From NCBI GenBank assembly GCA_017411945.1, contig JAFQPD010000146.1:1-22778 (forward strand): DNA of 22,778 bases, written 5' to 3'. Of this stretch, positions 1-7,206 are shown in pieces. The translations under genes and the position numbers were made by a program. Position 1 is the stretch's first letter, and each line of letters starts with the position of its first letter. The notes under the pieces are model-generated. The model was not told where the DNA came from. It was given only the letters and a program-made list of their open reading frames with translations, and made no database searches. Origin of the DNA: Mailhella sp. (GTDB taxonomy: Bacteria > Desulfobacterota > Desulfovibrionia > Desulfovibrionales > Desulfovibrionaceae).

Positions 1-644
1 GTCTTCACGAACAGGTACTGAGCGGTCCAGAAGAAGGACACGCCCTTCAGGAAGCCGAGGAACAGGGGCGGGTCACCGAGGGGGGTGAGGGAGCCGCCGA
101 TGTTGGCCACGAGGAAGATGAAGAACACCACCTGATGCACGCGGTACTTGCGGTGGGCGTTGGCGCGCAGCAGGGGACGGATGAGCAGCATGGCGGCACC
201 GGTGGTACCCATGAGGGAGGCAAGGCAGGTACCCACGGCGAGGATGGCGGTGTTCACAAGGGGAGTGCCCACCAGAGTGCCCTTGAGGCGGATGCCGCCG
301 GCCACGGTGAACAGGGCGAGCAGCAGAAGGATGAAGGGCATGTATTCAAGAAGGATAGCATCGGCGGCAAGGAAGAAGGCGTTGCCGAAGCCGAACACGA
401 AGCCGCAGGGGATGAGGAACATCAGGGCCCAGAACAGGGAGATCTTGCCGAAGTTGTGTTCCCAGAAGTGGGGGCACTTCAGCGGGCCGAGGGCGATGGA
501 GAGAAGCATGCACACGAACGGGATCACCCAGAGGATGGAGAGTTCGGCGCCGGGCAGATGGAAATGGCCGTCAGCGGCAAGGCCAAGGCTGGGCATGGCC
601 AGCATGGCCAGAAGCGCGGGCAGGATAAATTTAATACGATGCAT
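1..644 (-). CDS. NhaD-type sodium/proton antiporter (partial, C-terminus off the window)
   Basis: A frame open from the ATG at 644 to the left edge gives the first 214 residues of a very hydrophobic protein. It begins with a signal-like stretch ending LGLAADGHFH, then several membrane segments (about residues 33-55, 68-90, 98-118, 125-150 and 168-188). The motif GGSLTPLGDPPLFLGFLKG near residue 190 is typical of the NhaD / ion-transporter superfamily, whose members exchange Na+ for H+ across the inner membrane. An AAGGAG ribosome-binding site lies 7 bases before the ATG, and an extended -10 promoter lies just upstream. The gene is divergent from thiD. A di- or tricarboxylate transporter of the same superfamily is the main alternative, but the N-terminal signal segment plus the TPLGDPP motif favour NhaD. 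Confidence 0.85.
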   Translation of the reverse strand, partial: MHRIKFILPALLAMLAMPSLGLAADGHFHLPGAELSILWVIPFVCMLLSIALGPLKCPHFWEHNFGKISLFWALMFLIPCGFVFGFGNAFFLAADAILLEYMPFILLLLALFTVAGGIRLKGTLVGTPLVNTAILAVGTCLASLMGTTGAAMLLIRPLLRANAHRKYRVHQVVFFIFLVANIGGSLTPLGDPPLFLGFLKGVSFFWTAQYLFVK

Positions 645-682
645 CCACGGACTCCTTGTCACGAAAAGATAGAATTCCGCCC

Positions 683-711
683 CGTATACCATAAAAGTGC
701 TGTTTCAGCAA
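683..711 (-). promoter_or_regulatory. Promoter of the NhaD-type antiporter gene
   Basis: Reading the minus strand, TTGCTG (706-711), a 17-base spacer and TATACG (683-688) form a sigma-70-like promoter. A TG one base before the -10 box makes it an extended -10. It sits about 40 bases upstream of the start codon. Confidence 0.55.
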
Positions 712-740
712 GAACTTTGCGCCGCAAGGCATGGCAGGGC

Positions 741-769
741 TTGACGCCGGGCTGGCTTTGCGCTTTTCT
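741..769 (+). promoter_or_regulatory. Possible thiD promoter
   Basis: TTGACG (741-746), a 17-base spacer and TTTTCT (764-769). The -35 is good and the -10 weak. A start of transcription near 776 would leave too little leader for the ATG at 778 and agrees with translation from 802. Confidence 0.35.
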
Positions 770-801
770 AGAGGGAAATGTCAAACAATAAGGAAGCTTC
801 C

Positions 802-1605
802 ATGATACAGCCCCCCAACATCCTCACCATTGCCGGCTCCGATTCCGGCGGCGGAGCAGGCATCCAGGCCGACCTCAAGACCATGACCGCCATGGGTGCG
901 TTCGGCATGAGCGTCATCACCGCGCTCACCGCACAGAACGGCCTCGGCGTCACGGGCATCCATGCCCCTGAGCCCGAATTCGCCGCCCTCCAGCTCCGCA
1001 CTGTCCTCGACGGCTTCCCCGTGCATGGTGCGAAGACCGGCATGCTCTTCAACGCGGGTATCATCAATGCCCTTGCCGACATCCTCGACGGCGAGGACTT
1101 CCCGCTCGTGGTCGACCCTGTCTGCGTGAGCACCAGCGGGCATAAGCTCATGGAAGACGACGGGATAGCCGCCCTGCGTGAACGCCTTTTCTCCCGTGCT
1201 TCCCTGCTCACCCCCAATCGCCCCGAGGCCGAGACTTTCACCGGCGTCAGCATCAAGACCGATGACGATGCCATCGAGGCCGGCACGCGCCTGCTCGACA
1301 TGGGCGTGAAGGCCGTGCTCATGAAGGGCGGCCATGTGGAAGGAAAGCCCGTTTTCGTGACGGACTGGCTTCTCGAACAGGGATGCGAGCCCGTGGCCCT
1401 GCGCCAGCCCCATGTGGACACCCAGAACAGCCACGGCACCGGCTGCACCCTTTCTGCGGCCATCGCCACCCAGCTCGGCTTCGGCATGCCCCTGCGCATA
1501 GCCGTGACCAAAGCCCAGGAATTCCTCAACCTCGCCCTGCGCCACAGCTACGCCCCCGGCAAGGGCTTCGGCCCTGTGAACCACATGGCTGGCTTGAAGA
1601 AGTGA
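802..1605 (+). CDS. thiD: Hydroxymethylpyrimidine/phosphomethylpyrimidine kinase
   Basis: This 267-residue cytoplasmic enzyme phosphorylates HMP and HMP-phosphate to HMP-pyrophosphate, the pyrimidine half of thiamine. It has the ribokinase-like fold: N-terminal ILTIAGSDSGGGAGIQADLK (7-26), MKGGH (174-178) and the anion-hole motif HGTGCT (211-216), in which Cys215 is characteristic of ThiD. Length is normal for the family. The frame is open back to an ATG at 778, but the ATG at 802 is preferred: it has AAGGAAG 5 bases upstream and the protein then begins where known ThiD proteins begin. No other thiamine gene is adjacent. Because the linked ThiE domain is absent, this is the stand-alone kinase. 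A pyridoxal kinase role cannot be excluded for members of this fold. Confidence 0.95.
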   Translation: MIQPPNILTIAGSDSGGGAGIQADLKTMTAMGAFGMSVITALTAQNGLGVTGIHAPEPEFAALQLRTVLDGFPVHGAKTGMLFNAGIINALADILDGEDFPLVVDPVCVSTSGHKLMEDDGIAALRERLFSRASLLTPNRPEAETFTGVSIKTDDDAIEAGTRLLDMGVKAVLMKGGHVEGKPVFVTDWLLEQGCEPVALRQPHVDTQNSHGTGCTLSAAIATQLGFGMPLRIAVTKAQEFLNLALRHSYAPGKGFGPVNHMAGLKK

Positions 1606-1648
1606 TTTTTTTTGAGGGGGAGATAATCCCTCAAACACACCCATAATT

Positions 1649-1695
1649 CGAGAGGCCGATGCCGCCGGACTGCGTCCGTCAGCATCGGCCTCTCG
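1649..1695 (+). terminator. Hairpin between convergent thiD and uvrC
   Basis: A perfect 14-bp stem (1649-1662 with 1682-1695) encloses a 19-base loop. The following GTTTATAG is only moderately T-rich, and the minus-strand side has no T-run. It most likely ends thiD transcripts and may slow those of uvrC. Confidence 0.6.
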
Positions 1696-1714
1696 GTTTA
1701 TAGCGTGTTGAGAG

Positions 1715-3841
1715 CTACATTTTTTTCAAAGATTCGAAGATGGCCTCGGCCTTCTTCCTGCCAATGCCCGGCAGTTCCATAATGCGGGAGAGGCTGGCGT
1801 TTTTCATGTCGGCCACGGAGTCGAAGTGTTCCCAGAGCAGGCGGGCCGTTTTCGGGCCAATGCCCGGGAGCTGCTGGAGTTCTCCGCTGAAGGCCTGCTT
1901 GGCGCGGGCCTGCCTGTGCCTGCCGATGGAGAAATCGTGGGCGGCGTCGCGCACGACCTGCAGGAAGAGCAGTTCCGGGCATCCTTCGCGCAGGGGCAGG
2001 GGATTGCTCCGTCCGGGCACGAAGATGCGGTCCGCCACGTTGCCCGCACGGCGGTCGGCGTGGCCGCGTTCGTCCCGCGCCTTGGCTATGCCCGCCAGCA
2101 GGAAGGGCAGACGGCCTTCGTTTTCGTCTGTGGCGAGTTCTTCGCGAAGTATCTTGTCCACGGCGGCGAGCTGCCCGCGCCCGCCGTCGATGAGCAGGAG
2201 GTCGGGCCACGGCTCGCCATGTTCAAGGCGGCGTTTCGCCCACATGGTGAGGGCGGCGTAGTCGTCACCCCCTGCGCCTTCGATGTTCCACACGCGGTAA
2301 TCTTCCTTGAGCGGGCGGCCGTCCTCGTAGATGACGGCGCCGACCTTGGTGGATTCGCCGCCGGTATGGGAGACGTCGGCGCATTCCACGCGCACCACGG
2401 GCCTGTCACAGCGGAAGGCAGAAGCCAGCCTGTCCGCCAGCGAGGCGGAGTCCTTGCGATTCTTCGCAGCTTCGCGGGCATTGCTTCGGGCCATGTCCAG
2501 CAGGCGGCGTTCCTCTTCGTTGCGGGGAACGGCTATGCGCACCGGGCCGCCGCGCATTTCGGCCAGCACGGCTTCCAGGGCGGCCTGCCCGTCTTCTGGG
2601 GTTCCGCCGTCTTCGCGCCGGTCGGCTCTGGCGGCTTTTTCGGTTTCCTGCTTTTCCTTTTCGAGGCGTTCCTGCTCCGCCAGCATGAGCGCGGCCTGTT
2701 CGACGACCGTGAGCTCGCGTTCTCCTTTCTTCTCGCACGGCGAGTTCAGCGTGCCTTCGCCGCAGAAGCAGGGAGTCACGTCGCCTCCGGCGAGGAAGGG
2801 CGAGCCCATGCTGGTCGAGCTCATGCCCGTGACCAGCGCGCTCTGCGAGTCCACGGAGAGAGCAGGGACGGAGACGCCCGCTGTCCACGGCAGGTAGGGC
2901 AGGACTATGCGCGGAGGGATGGAACGGTCCGCGTGGTAGAACTGGCCGAGGAAGCTCCACAGGAGTTCGGAAGCGTCTTCAAGGCCCAGCCCGGGCCAGA
3001 AGAACGCGCTCCTGTCCTGCACGAGGCCGTGCCGAACGAAGACTACGCCCAAGGCGAGTCCTTCCTGCAGGCTCACGAGGCCGAGCACGTCCATGTCGCC
3101 GCCGTTCTGCAGCACTATGCCCTGCTTTTCCACAGTCTTTTCTATGGCGCGTATCTGGTCGCGCAGGCTGGCGGCGCGTTCGAAGTCCAGCGCGTCCGAG
3201 GCTTTTTCCATGGCGGAGCGCAGAAGGTCGATGAGTTCCGTGGATTTGCCCGAAAGCAGGAGGGAGACTCGGCGCGTCATGTCTGCGTATTCTTCTGGCG
3301 TCACGGCGTCTGCGCAGGGCGCGGAGCAGAGATGGATGTGGTGGTAGAGGCAGGGCGTTTCGCGGTTCTTCATGGCGCGGTCGGAACAGCGGCGCAGGGG
3401 GAAGAGGCGATGTATGGTCTTCCACGTCTCGCGGGCGGCGAGGCCCGAGGTGAAGGGGCCGAAGTAGCGTGCTCCGTCGCGCTTCTTCATGCGCCGCACT
3501 ATCTCGAGGCGTGGGAAGGGCTCGCGCTCCGAGAGGCGGAACATGACGTACTGCTTGTCGTCCCTCAGGCAGATATTGTAATGCGGCCTGTGCTTCTTGA
3601 TGAGGCTGGCCTCCAGCAGAAGGGCTTCCTTTTCGGAATTCGTCGTGAGGAACTCTATGCCTGCGGCCTTGGATATCATGGCGCGGGTCTTGGCGGTGAG
3701 CTGGTCGGCCGGGCGGAAGTAGGAGAGCACGCGCTTGCGCAGGTCGCGCGCCTTGCCAACATAGATGATGCGCCCCGAAGCATCCTTATAAAGATAGACG
3801 CCGGGAGTGGAGGGGATGGCTGAAGGGGCAGGGCGTTCCAT
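1715..3841 (-). CDS. uvrC: UvrABC system protein C (excinuclease subunit C)
   Basis: UvrC makes both incisions around DNA lesions marked by UvrA and UvrB. The 708-residue product has all parts in order: GIY-YIG nuclease at the N-terminus (GVY 14-16, YVG 27-29), a UVR domain that binds UvrB (about 210-245, LDFERAASLRDQI), the RNase H-like 5' incision domain (ECADVSHTGG and LLIDGGRGQL) and two helix-hairpin-helix motifs at the end (LPGIGPKTARLL, LPGIGRKKAEAI). It is about 100 residues longer than the E. coli protein. The extra part is mainly at about 335-430 and includes PCFCGEG...PC and a charged Glu/Lys/Arg helix. The frame is open upstream to 4084, but the ATG at 3841 has CGGAG 7 bases before it and fits the family start. 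A TACACT box about 30 bases upstream may be its -10. Confidence 0.97.
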   Translation of the reverse strand: MERPAPSAIPSTPGVYLYKDASGRIIYVGKARDLRKRVLSYFRPADQLTAKTRAMISKAAGIEFLTTNSEKEALLLEASLIKKHRPHYNICLRDDKQYVMFRLSEREPFPRLEIVRRMKKRDGARYFGPFTSGLAARETWKTIHRLFPLRRCSDRAMKNRETPCLYHHIHLCSAPCADAVTPEEYADMTRRVSLLLSGKSTELIDLLRSAMEKASDALDFERAASLRDQIRAIEKTVEKQGIVLQNGGDMDVLGLVSLQEGLALGVVFVRHGLVQDRSAFFWPGLGLEDASELLWSFLGQFYHADRSIPPRIVLPYLPWTAGVSVPALSVDSQSALVTGMSSTSMGSPFLAGGDVTPCFCGEGTLNSPCEKKGERELTVVEQAALMLAEQERLEKEKQETEKAARADRREDGGTPEDGQAALEAVLAEMRGGPVRIAVPRNEEERRLLDMARSNAREAAKNRKDSASLADRLASAFRCDRPVVRVECADVSHTGGESTKVGAVIYEDGRPLKEDYRVWNIEGAGGDDYAALTMWAKRRLEHGEPWPDLLLIDGGRGQLAAVDKILREELATDENEGRLPFLLAGIAKARDERGHADRRAGNVADRIFVPGRSNPLPLREGCPELLFLQVVRDAAHDFSIGRHRQARAKQAFSGELQQLPGIGPKTARLLWEHFDSVADMKNASLSRIMELPGIGRKKAEAIFESLKKM

Positions 3842-3901
3842 TCGTTGCTCCGTGGATTTTGGCGCAGTGTAGCACGGGAAGGGCTTTTTCTGCCAGAGAC
3901 G

Positions 3902-3931
3902 AAAAAGGCCCGCCCGGCGAGGGGCAGGCCT
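3902..3931 (-). terminator. Intrinsic terminator of the NYN gene
   Basis: On the minus strand, a 10-bp stem (3922-3931 with 3906-3915, one G-T pair) is followed directly by a run of Ts (AAAAA at 3902-3906 on the plus strand). It lies 22 bases after the stop of the NYN gene, so uvrC needs its own promoter between here and 3841. Confidence 0.8.
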
Positions 3932-3953
3932 GGTTGCTGGAAAAGGGCGGCGC

Positions 3954-4676
3954 CTAGTTTTCGGCTTCTTCAGCGTCCGATGCGCTGAAGGGCGTGTACT
4001 CCTTCGGGTCGTCGAAGATATGGATGCCGTGGGGGTAGTTGGAGTACTGCGGGCGGGGCAGCTTGTTGCACACATAGTCCACATGTTCGCGCAGATCTTC
4101 GGCGGCGCGGGTCCACAGGGGGTCGAGCACGACCTTGAGGCCTTCTTCGCGGGCCAGCTTCACGGCAGGCACATAGTCGGCGTCGTTGGCCACGAGCACG
4201 AGGCGTTCGGCCTGGCGTTTGTAGGCGATGGTGGCGATGTCGAGGCCGAGGCGCATGTCCACGCCCTTCTGGCGGATGTCGGGATAGATGTCGCCGGCGT
4301 CGATATCGTTCACGCTGATCTCGCCGGCCATGAGTTCGCCGAGGCGGTTGGCGTCGAGCTGCCACTGGCCGGCCTGCCAGGCGGAGCGGCCGAGGCGCAG
4401 GGAGAGTTCAGGGGTCACGCGCAGGGACTGCAGGAACTGCTGCTTGCGGGCCACGAGGGGAGTCTGGGAGAAGTCCAGAGGGCCGGAGAGCGGGTGCTCG
4501 CCCTTGCCGGTGAAGGGCAGGGCGTCGTAGAAGAGTATGCGGCCTACGGTCTCGCCGGGGGCGAGGTGGGAGAGGCAGTGGCGGCGGATGCCCTGCCCGT
4601 CGAAATAGAAAGCCTTGAGGGAGATGATGCGCTTGCGCATGAATTCGCCGTCGACGATGAATGTAACTCTGCTCAT
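3954..4676 (-). CDS. NYN (DUF88/LabA-like) domain protein, probable RNase
   Basis: A 240-residue soluble protein with the NYN (PIN-like) fold. The acidic residues expected for metal binding are visible: FIVDGE with Asp9, QKGVDM with Asp140, and VANDADYVPA with Asp165 and Asp167. The NDxD motif followed by a helix and then GLKVVLDPLW is typical of the DUF88 group. Members are thought to be metal-dependent RNases, but the substrate here cannot be told. The C-terminal 35 residues (from about 205) are rich in Pro, Tyr and acidic residues and look unstructured. The gene has its own strong promoter and terminator, so it is a single-gene unit, divergent from dut. The Shine-Dalgarno before the ATG at 4676 is weak (AAGG). 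Confidence 0.85.
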   Translation of the reverse strand: MSRVTFIVDGEFMRKRIISLKAFYFDGQGIRRHCLSHLAPGETVGRILFYDALPFTGKGEHPLSGPLDFSQTPLVARKQQFLQSLRVTPELSLRLGRSAWQAGQWQLDANRLGELMAGEISVNDIDAGDIYPDIRQKGVDMRLGLDIATIAYKRQAERLVLVANDADYVPAVKLAREEGLKVVLDPLWTRAAEDLREHVDYVCNKLPRPQYSNYPHGIHIFDDPKEYTPFSASDAEEAEN

Positions 4677-4763
4677 TTGAAACAGCCTTTTTAAAGGTGG
4701 GAAGGATTTTGGGACTCGGGACGATATTCCTCTTCTGGTGCGAAAACAGGAAAGGTTCTGAGA

Positions 4764-4792
4764 AAAATAAAGGTGTTACGGGAGTATGTCAA
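4764..4792 (-). promoter_or_regulatory. Strong promoter of the NYN gene
   Basis: On the minus strand TTGACA (4787-4792), exactly 17 bases, then TATTTT (4764-4769). This is a near-consensus sigma-70 promoter, giving a leader of about 80 bases before the ATG at 4676. Confidence 0.75.
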
Positions 4793-4843
4793 GATGATGC
4801 GAAATTGCGCCTCTGTTTCCTTCGTGCATAGCGGTTTCCCTTC

Positions 4844-4872
4844 TTGCTCCCGAAGGTTCTTCGCGCTATCTT
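4844..4872 (+). promoter_or_regulatory. Promoter for the dut transcript
   Basis: TTGCTC (4844-4849), 17 bases, TATCTT (4867-4872). It would start an RNA near 4879 that carries two hairpins (4881-4910 and 4922-4943) before dut. It is divergent from the NYN promoter. Confidence 0.5.
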
Positions 4873-4921
4873 TTTTCTGTGCCGGAGGAGCGGCCTGCCC
4901 CTGTTCCGGCCTCATCCAAGC

Positions 4922-4943
4922 AGTCCGCCGGGCGGGCTTTTTT
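4922..4943 (+). terminator. Terminator-like hairpin 16 bases before dut (possible attenuator)
   Basis: A 7-bp GC-rich stem (4922-4928 with 4932-4938, one G-T pair) and a 3-base loop are followed by TTTTTT (4938-4943). It looks like an intrinsic terminator. An upstream hairpin with arms 4881-4886 and 4905-4910 sits in the same leader. There is no room for a promoter between the T-run and the dut ATG. Confidence 0.6.
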
Positions 4944-4959
4944 CTGACGGGATACCTCA

Positions 4960-5418
4960 ATGGAAGAAGTATATGTCCTTTATCTGCGCGATGCCGCTTC
5001 TTTTTATGGAGAAGGCATAGCCTATGCTACGCCGGATTCGGCCGGCATGGACCTTCGCGCCTGCATCGAGTCCGAAAGTCTGGTCATCGAGCCCGGCCAG
5101 CGCGCCCCCGTGCCGGCAGGCATCTGCATCGAGCCCCGCGTGCCCGGAGTGGCCGGCTTCATCTATTCCCGCAGCGGCCTTGGCGCAGTGAAGGGGCTCA
5201 CCGTGGCGCAGGGCGTGGGCGTCATCGATGCCGACTACCGCGGAGAACTGGTGGTGTGGCTTCTCAATACTTCCGACAGGCCCCTTGCCGTGTCGCGAGG
5301 CGACCGGGTGGCTCAGCTCGTGTTCCAGCCTGTGCGCCGCCTTGAACCTAAGGCCGTGACTGCGCTTTCCGAAACGGAACGCGGGAGCGGCGGCTTCGGC
5401 CACACGGGCCGGAGCTGA
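4960..5418 (+). CDS. dut: dUTP diphosphatase (dUTPase)
   Basis: This 152-residue cytoplasmic enzyme hydrolyses dUTP to dUMP and pyrophosphate, keeping uracil out of DNA and supplying dTMP synthesis. All five motifs of trimeric dUTPases are present: PDSAGMDLRA (25-34), PAGICIE (52-58), SRSGLG (70-75) with GVIDADYRGE (87-96, the catalytic Asp), RGDRVAQLVF (113-122) and the C-terminal arm RGSGGFGHTG (141-150). Length is normal. The ribosome-binding site is weak and the start lies just after a terminator-like hairpin, which suggests controlled expression. It is followed after 9 bases by the HD-domain gene, probably in one operon. Confidence 0.97.
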   Translation: MEEVYVLYLRDAASFYGEGIAYATPDSAGMDLRACIESESLVIEPGQRAPVPAGICIEPRVPGVAGFIYSRSGLGAVKGLTVAQGVGVIDADYRGELVVWLLNTSDRPLAVSRGDRVAQLVFQPVRRLEPKAVTALSETERGSGGFGHTGRS

Positions 5419-5427
5419 GGAGGACCT

Positions 5428-6012
5428 ATGCTTCCTGCGCTTTCCTTCCCTGTTTCTCCTGCATGGAACGTGCCCGATGAAGCCCAGTGCGTACGCCTCT
5501 GGGACAAGTATGGCATGATGCCCCATATACGCGAGCACTGCCGCGCCGTAGCTTCCGTGGCTTTGGAAATAGTGCGCCGGGCCGGAGAGCGAGGCGTGCT
5601 TCCCGAAGGGCGCGGCCTCAGCGGCCCCTATGTGCTTGCCGGCGGCCTCCTGCATGACATAGCCAAGACCTATACCATACGGCATGGCGGCTCCCACGCC
5701 CAGCTCGGCGCGGCATGGGTGCGCGATGAGACCGGCAATCCCGCTCTTGCGCAGGCCGTGCTCTGGCATGTTTCGTGGCCGTGGCAGAGTGGTCCTCTCG
5801 ATGACGCCGCCGATCCTCTTCGGCTGCCTGTCATCATAGCCTATGCCGACAAGCGCGTGCGCCATACGGAATTCGTCACGCTGGAAGAGCGTTTCGAAGA
5901 CCTCATGGTGCGCTACGGCATAGACGACGAGCGCAAGGCGCGCATCACCGGATACCTGAACCGAACCAAGTCTGTAGAAAAGGCACTTTTCGATAAAATA
6001 GGAGCTTTTTGA
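5428..6012 (+). CDS. HD-domain phosphohydrolase
   Basis: A 194-residue protein with a complete HD metal site: His37 (REHCRAVA), His76-Asp77 (GLLHDIAK) and Asp141 (IIAYADKRV), plus His114. HD hydrolases act on nucleotides, cyclic dinucleotides or phosphorylated metabolites. The GLLHDIAK...DKR layout resembles small HDIG-type predicted hydrolases, but the substrate is not recognisable. A GAGGAGG ribosome-binding site overlaps the dut stop region, and the stop codon overlaps the ATG of ddl (TGATG), so the three genes are probably translated from one message. A nucleotide-related role would suit the link to dut, but that is inference only. Confidence 0.85.
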   Translation: MLPALSFPVSPAWNVPDEAQCVRLWDKYGMMPHIREHCRAVASVALEIVRRAGERGVLPEGRGLSGPYVLAGGLLHDIAKTYTIRHGGSHAQLGAAWVRDETGNPALAQAVLWHVSWPWQSGPLDDAADPLRLPVIIAYADKRVRHTEFVTLEERFEDLMVRYGIDDERKARITGYLNRTKSVEKALFDKIGAF

Positions 6013-6944
6013 TGGAAGCTATGCGTATACTCCTCGTTGCCGGAGGCTGGTCCACCGAGCGCGAGATATCCCTCAAGGGCGCGGCCTCCGTGGCTAGGAC
6101 CCTTTCCGAACGCGGCCACGCCGTGACTCTCTTCGACCTTTCCGACGGCTTCGACAGGCTCATGGAGCTGGCCGGCCAGCACGACGTGGCCTTCCTGAAC
6201 CTGCACGGCCAGCCCGGTGAGGACGGCCTCGTGCAGGCTCTTCTCGAACACGCCGGATGCCCCTATCAGGGCGCAGGCCCCGTGGGCTCCTTCCTTGCGC
6301 TGAACAAGGCCGCCACCAAGACCCTGTACCGCCGCGCCGGAGTGCAGACCGCCGACTGGGAGTTCCTGCCCACCCGTCCCGCCGAGGGCTGGAAGCCTTC
6401 CATGCCTTTCCCCCTCTTTGTGAAGTCCAATACCGGCGGCTCCAGCATCGACCTTTTCCGCGTGACCGATGAGGCCGGGCTGAAGGCCGCGCTGGATACG
6501 CTGTTCGAGCATCGTCAGGAGGTGCTCATCGAGCCGCTCATCCCCGGTCAGGAGCTGACCTGCGGCGTGCTCGGCATGCCCGGCGAAGAGAAGGCCCTGC
6601 CTCCCGTGCTCATCGTGCCCAAGCGTGAATTCTTCGATTTCCACGACAAATACGCCGCCGACGGCGCGGCGGAGATATGCCCCGCGCCTCTTCCTGAAGA
6701 AGTGACCGCCCGCGTGCAGGCCGCCGCTGTGGCCGCTCATCGCTGCCTCGGCCTTGCGGGCTACAGCCGTACCGATTTCCGCCTGCGCGAGGACGGAGAG
6801 CTCTTCGCCCTTGAGACCAATACGCTCCCCGGCATGACTTCCGCCAGCCTCATCCCCAAGGAGGCCGCCGCCGAGGGCATGGCCTTCATCGAACTGCTCG
6901 AGACCCTTCTGGGATACGCCATCCGCCAGCATAAGAAGGCGTAG
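6012..6944 (+). CDS. ddl: D-alanine--D-alanine ligase
   Basis: Joins two D-alanines with ATP for peptidoglycan precursors. The 310-residue protein is ATP-grasp type: TEREISL with the N-terminal Glu18, LNLHGQPGEDG (63-72), FVKSNTGGSS (136-145) with the ATP-binding Lys, omega loop FFDFHDKYAADG (207-218), SRTDFR (252-257) and the metal-binding ALETNTLPGM (266-275). The last Tyr of the omega loop (Tyr215), which marks D-Ala-D-Ala rather than D-Ala-D-Lac specificity, is kept; the earlier Tyr of the loop is Phe. The ATG at 6012 is chosen because AGGAG lies 7 bases upstream and it overlaps the previous stop; an ATG at 6021 is possible. It is near the short end of the family. Confidence 0.93.
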   Translation: MEAMRILLVAGGWSTEREISLKGAASVARTLSERGHAVTLFDLSDGFDRLMELAGQHDVAFLNLHGQPGEDGLVQALLEHAGCPYQGAGPVGSFLALNKAATKTLYRRAGVQTADWEFLPTRPAEGWKPSMPFPLFVKSNTGGSSIDLFRVTDEAGLKAALDTLFEHRQEVLIEPLIPGQELTCGVLGMPGEEKALPPVLIVPKREFFDFHDKYAADGAAEICPAPLPEEVTARVQAAAVAAHRCLGLAGYSRTDFRLREDGELFALETNTLPGMTSASLIPKEAAAEGMAFIELLETLLGYAIRQHKKA

Positions 6945-6956
6945 AGGAACGTCCCG

Positions 6957-6979
6957 CAGCGCAGACTTGAGCTGCGCTG
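6957..6979 (+). terminator. Short hairpin after ddl
   Basis: A perfect 8-bp stem, CAGCGCAG with CTGCGCTG, and a 7-base loop, 12 bases after the ddl stop. No T-run follows. It may protect the 3' end or act together with the terminator at 6999. Confidence 0.4.
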
Positions 6980-6998
6980 TTGACAAAAATGTAATCGC

Positions 6999-7037
6999 AA
7001 GCCCGCTGAGATCCGTCTCGGCGGGTTTGTTCTTTAA
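6999..7037 (+). terminator. Intrinsic terminator of the dut-HD-ddl operon
   Basis: A 13-bp stem (6999-7011 with 7016-7028, two G-T pairs) with a 4-base loop, then TTTGTTCTTT. It separates ddl from gdhA. Confidence 0.8.
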
Positions 7038-7064
7038 AGTTTTATCAATTTTGTTGGCAAAAAC

Positions 7065-7093
7065 AGTTGATTCTCTGAGCGAATGGGGATAAT
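7065..7093 (+). promoter_or_regulatory. Probable gdhA promoter
   Basis: A good -10 box GATAAT (7088-7093) is preceded by AGTTGA (7065-7070) at 17 bases or TTGATT (7067-7072) at 15. Start of transcription near 7100 gives a leader of about 107 bases holding the dyad at 7114-7156. Confidence 0.5.
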
Positions 7094-7113
7094 TCAAAGC
7101 TGTTAGCACCAGT

Positions 7114-7156
7114 TTGCCGCTTCCTGTTTACAAAAATGTAACATCAAGCGGTGCAA
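7114..7156 (+). promoter_or_regulatory. Dyad in the gdhA leader with a TTACA-N4-TGTAA core
   Basis: A perfect inverted repeat TTACA-AAAA-TGTAA at 7128-7141 is nested in a longer imperfect dyad (CGCTT at 7118-7122 with AAGCG at 7146-7150). A near copy, TGACA-AAAA-TGTAA, lies at 6981-6994 on the other side of the promoter. This looks like a pair of operators or an RNA stem-loop; the regulator is unknown. Confidence 0.45.
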
Positions 7157-7206
7157 AAATGAAAAACATCAGGGGCGACCCTGCCTATTCCTCCAAGGAG
7201 CGGAAC

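Noticed and set aside
1826..3823. 665-residue open frame on the plus strand
   Set aside because: It is the antisense of uvrC, with no ribosome-binding site and Ala/Gly/His-rich nonsense composition; a shadow of GC-rich codon use.
4880..4945. Small RNA of the SRP or 6S type before dut
   Set aside because: The conserved GGAAGCAGC-type SRP loop and the large open bubble of 6S RNA are absent.
4691..4960. 89-residue minus-strand frame between the NYN gene and dut
   Set aside because: It covers two good promoters and a terminator, and its residues (Arg/Pro/Lys-rich) look random.
6200..6230. Ddl as a D-Ala-D-Lac (vancomycin resistance type) ligase
   Set aside because: The Tyr at the end of the omega loop (HDKY) that marks D-Ala-D-Ala ligases is kept.
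7055..7075. Possible sigma-54 site (TTGGCA...TTGATT) before gdhA
   Set aside because: The spacing and the second element do not fit the GG/GC rule; the sigma-70-like -10 nearby is better.
5913..7109. 398-residue open frame on the minus strand over ddl
   Set aside because: Antisense shadow of ddl that runs through the terminator at 6999.
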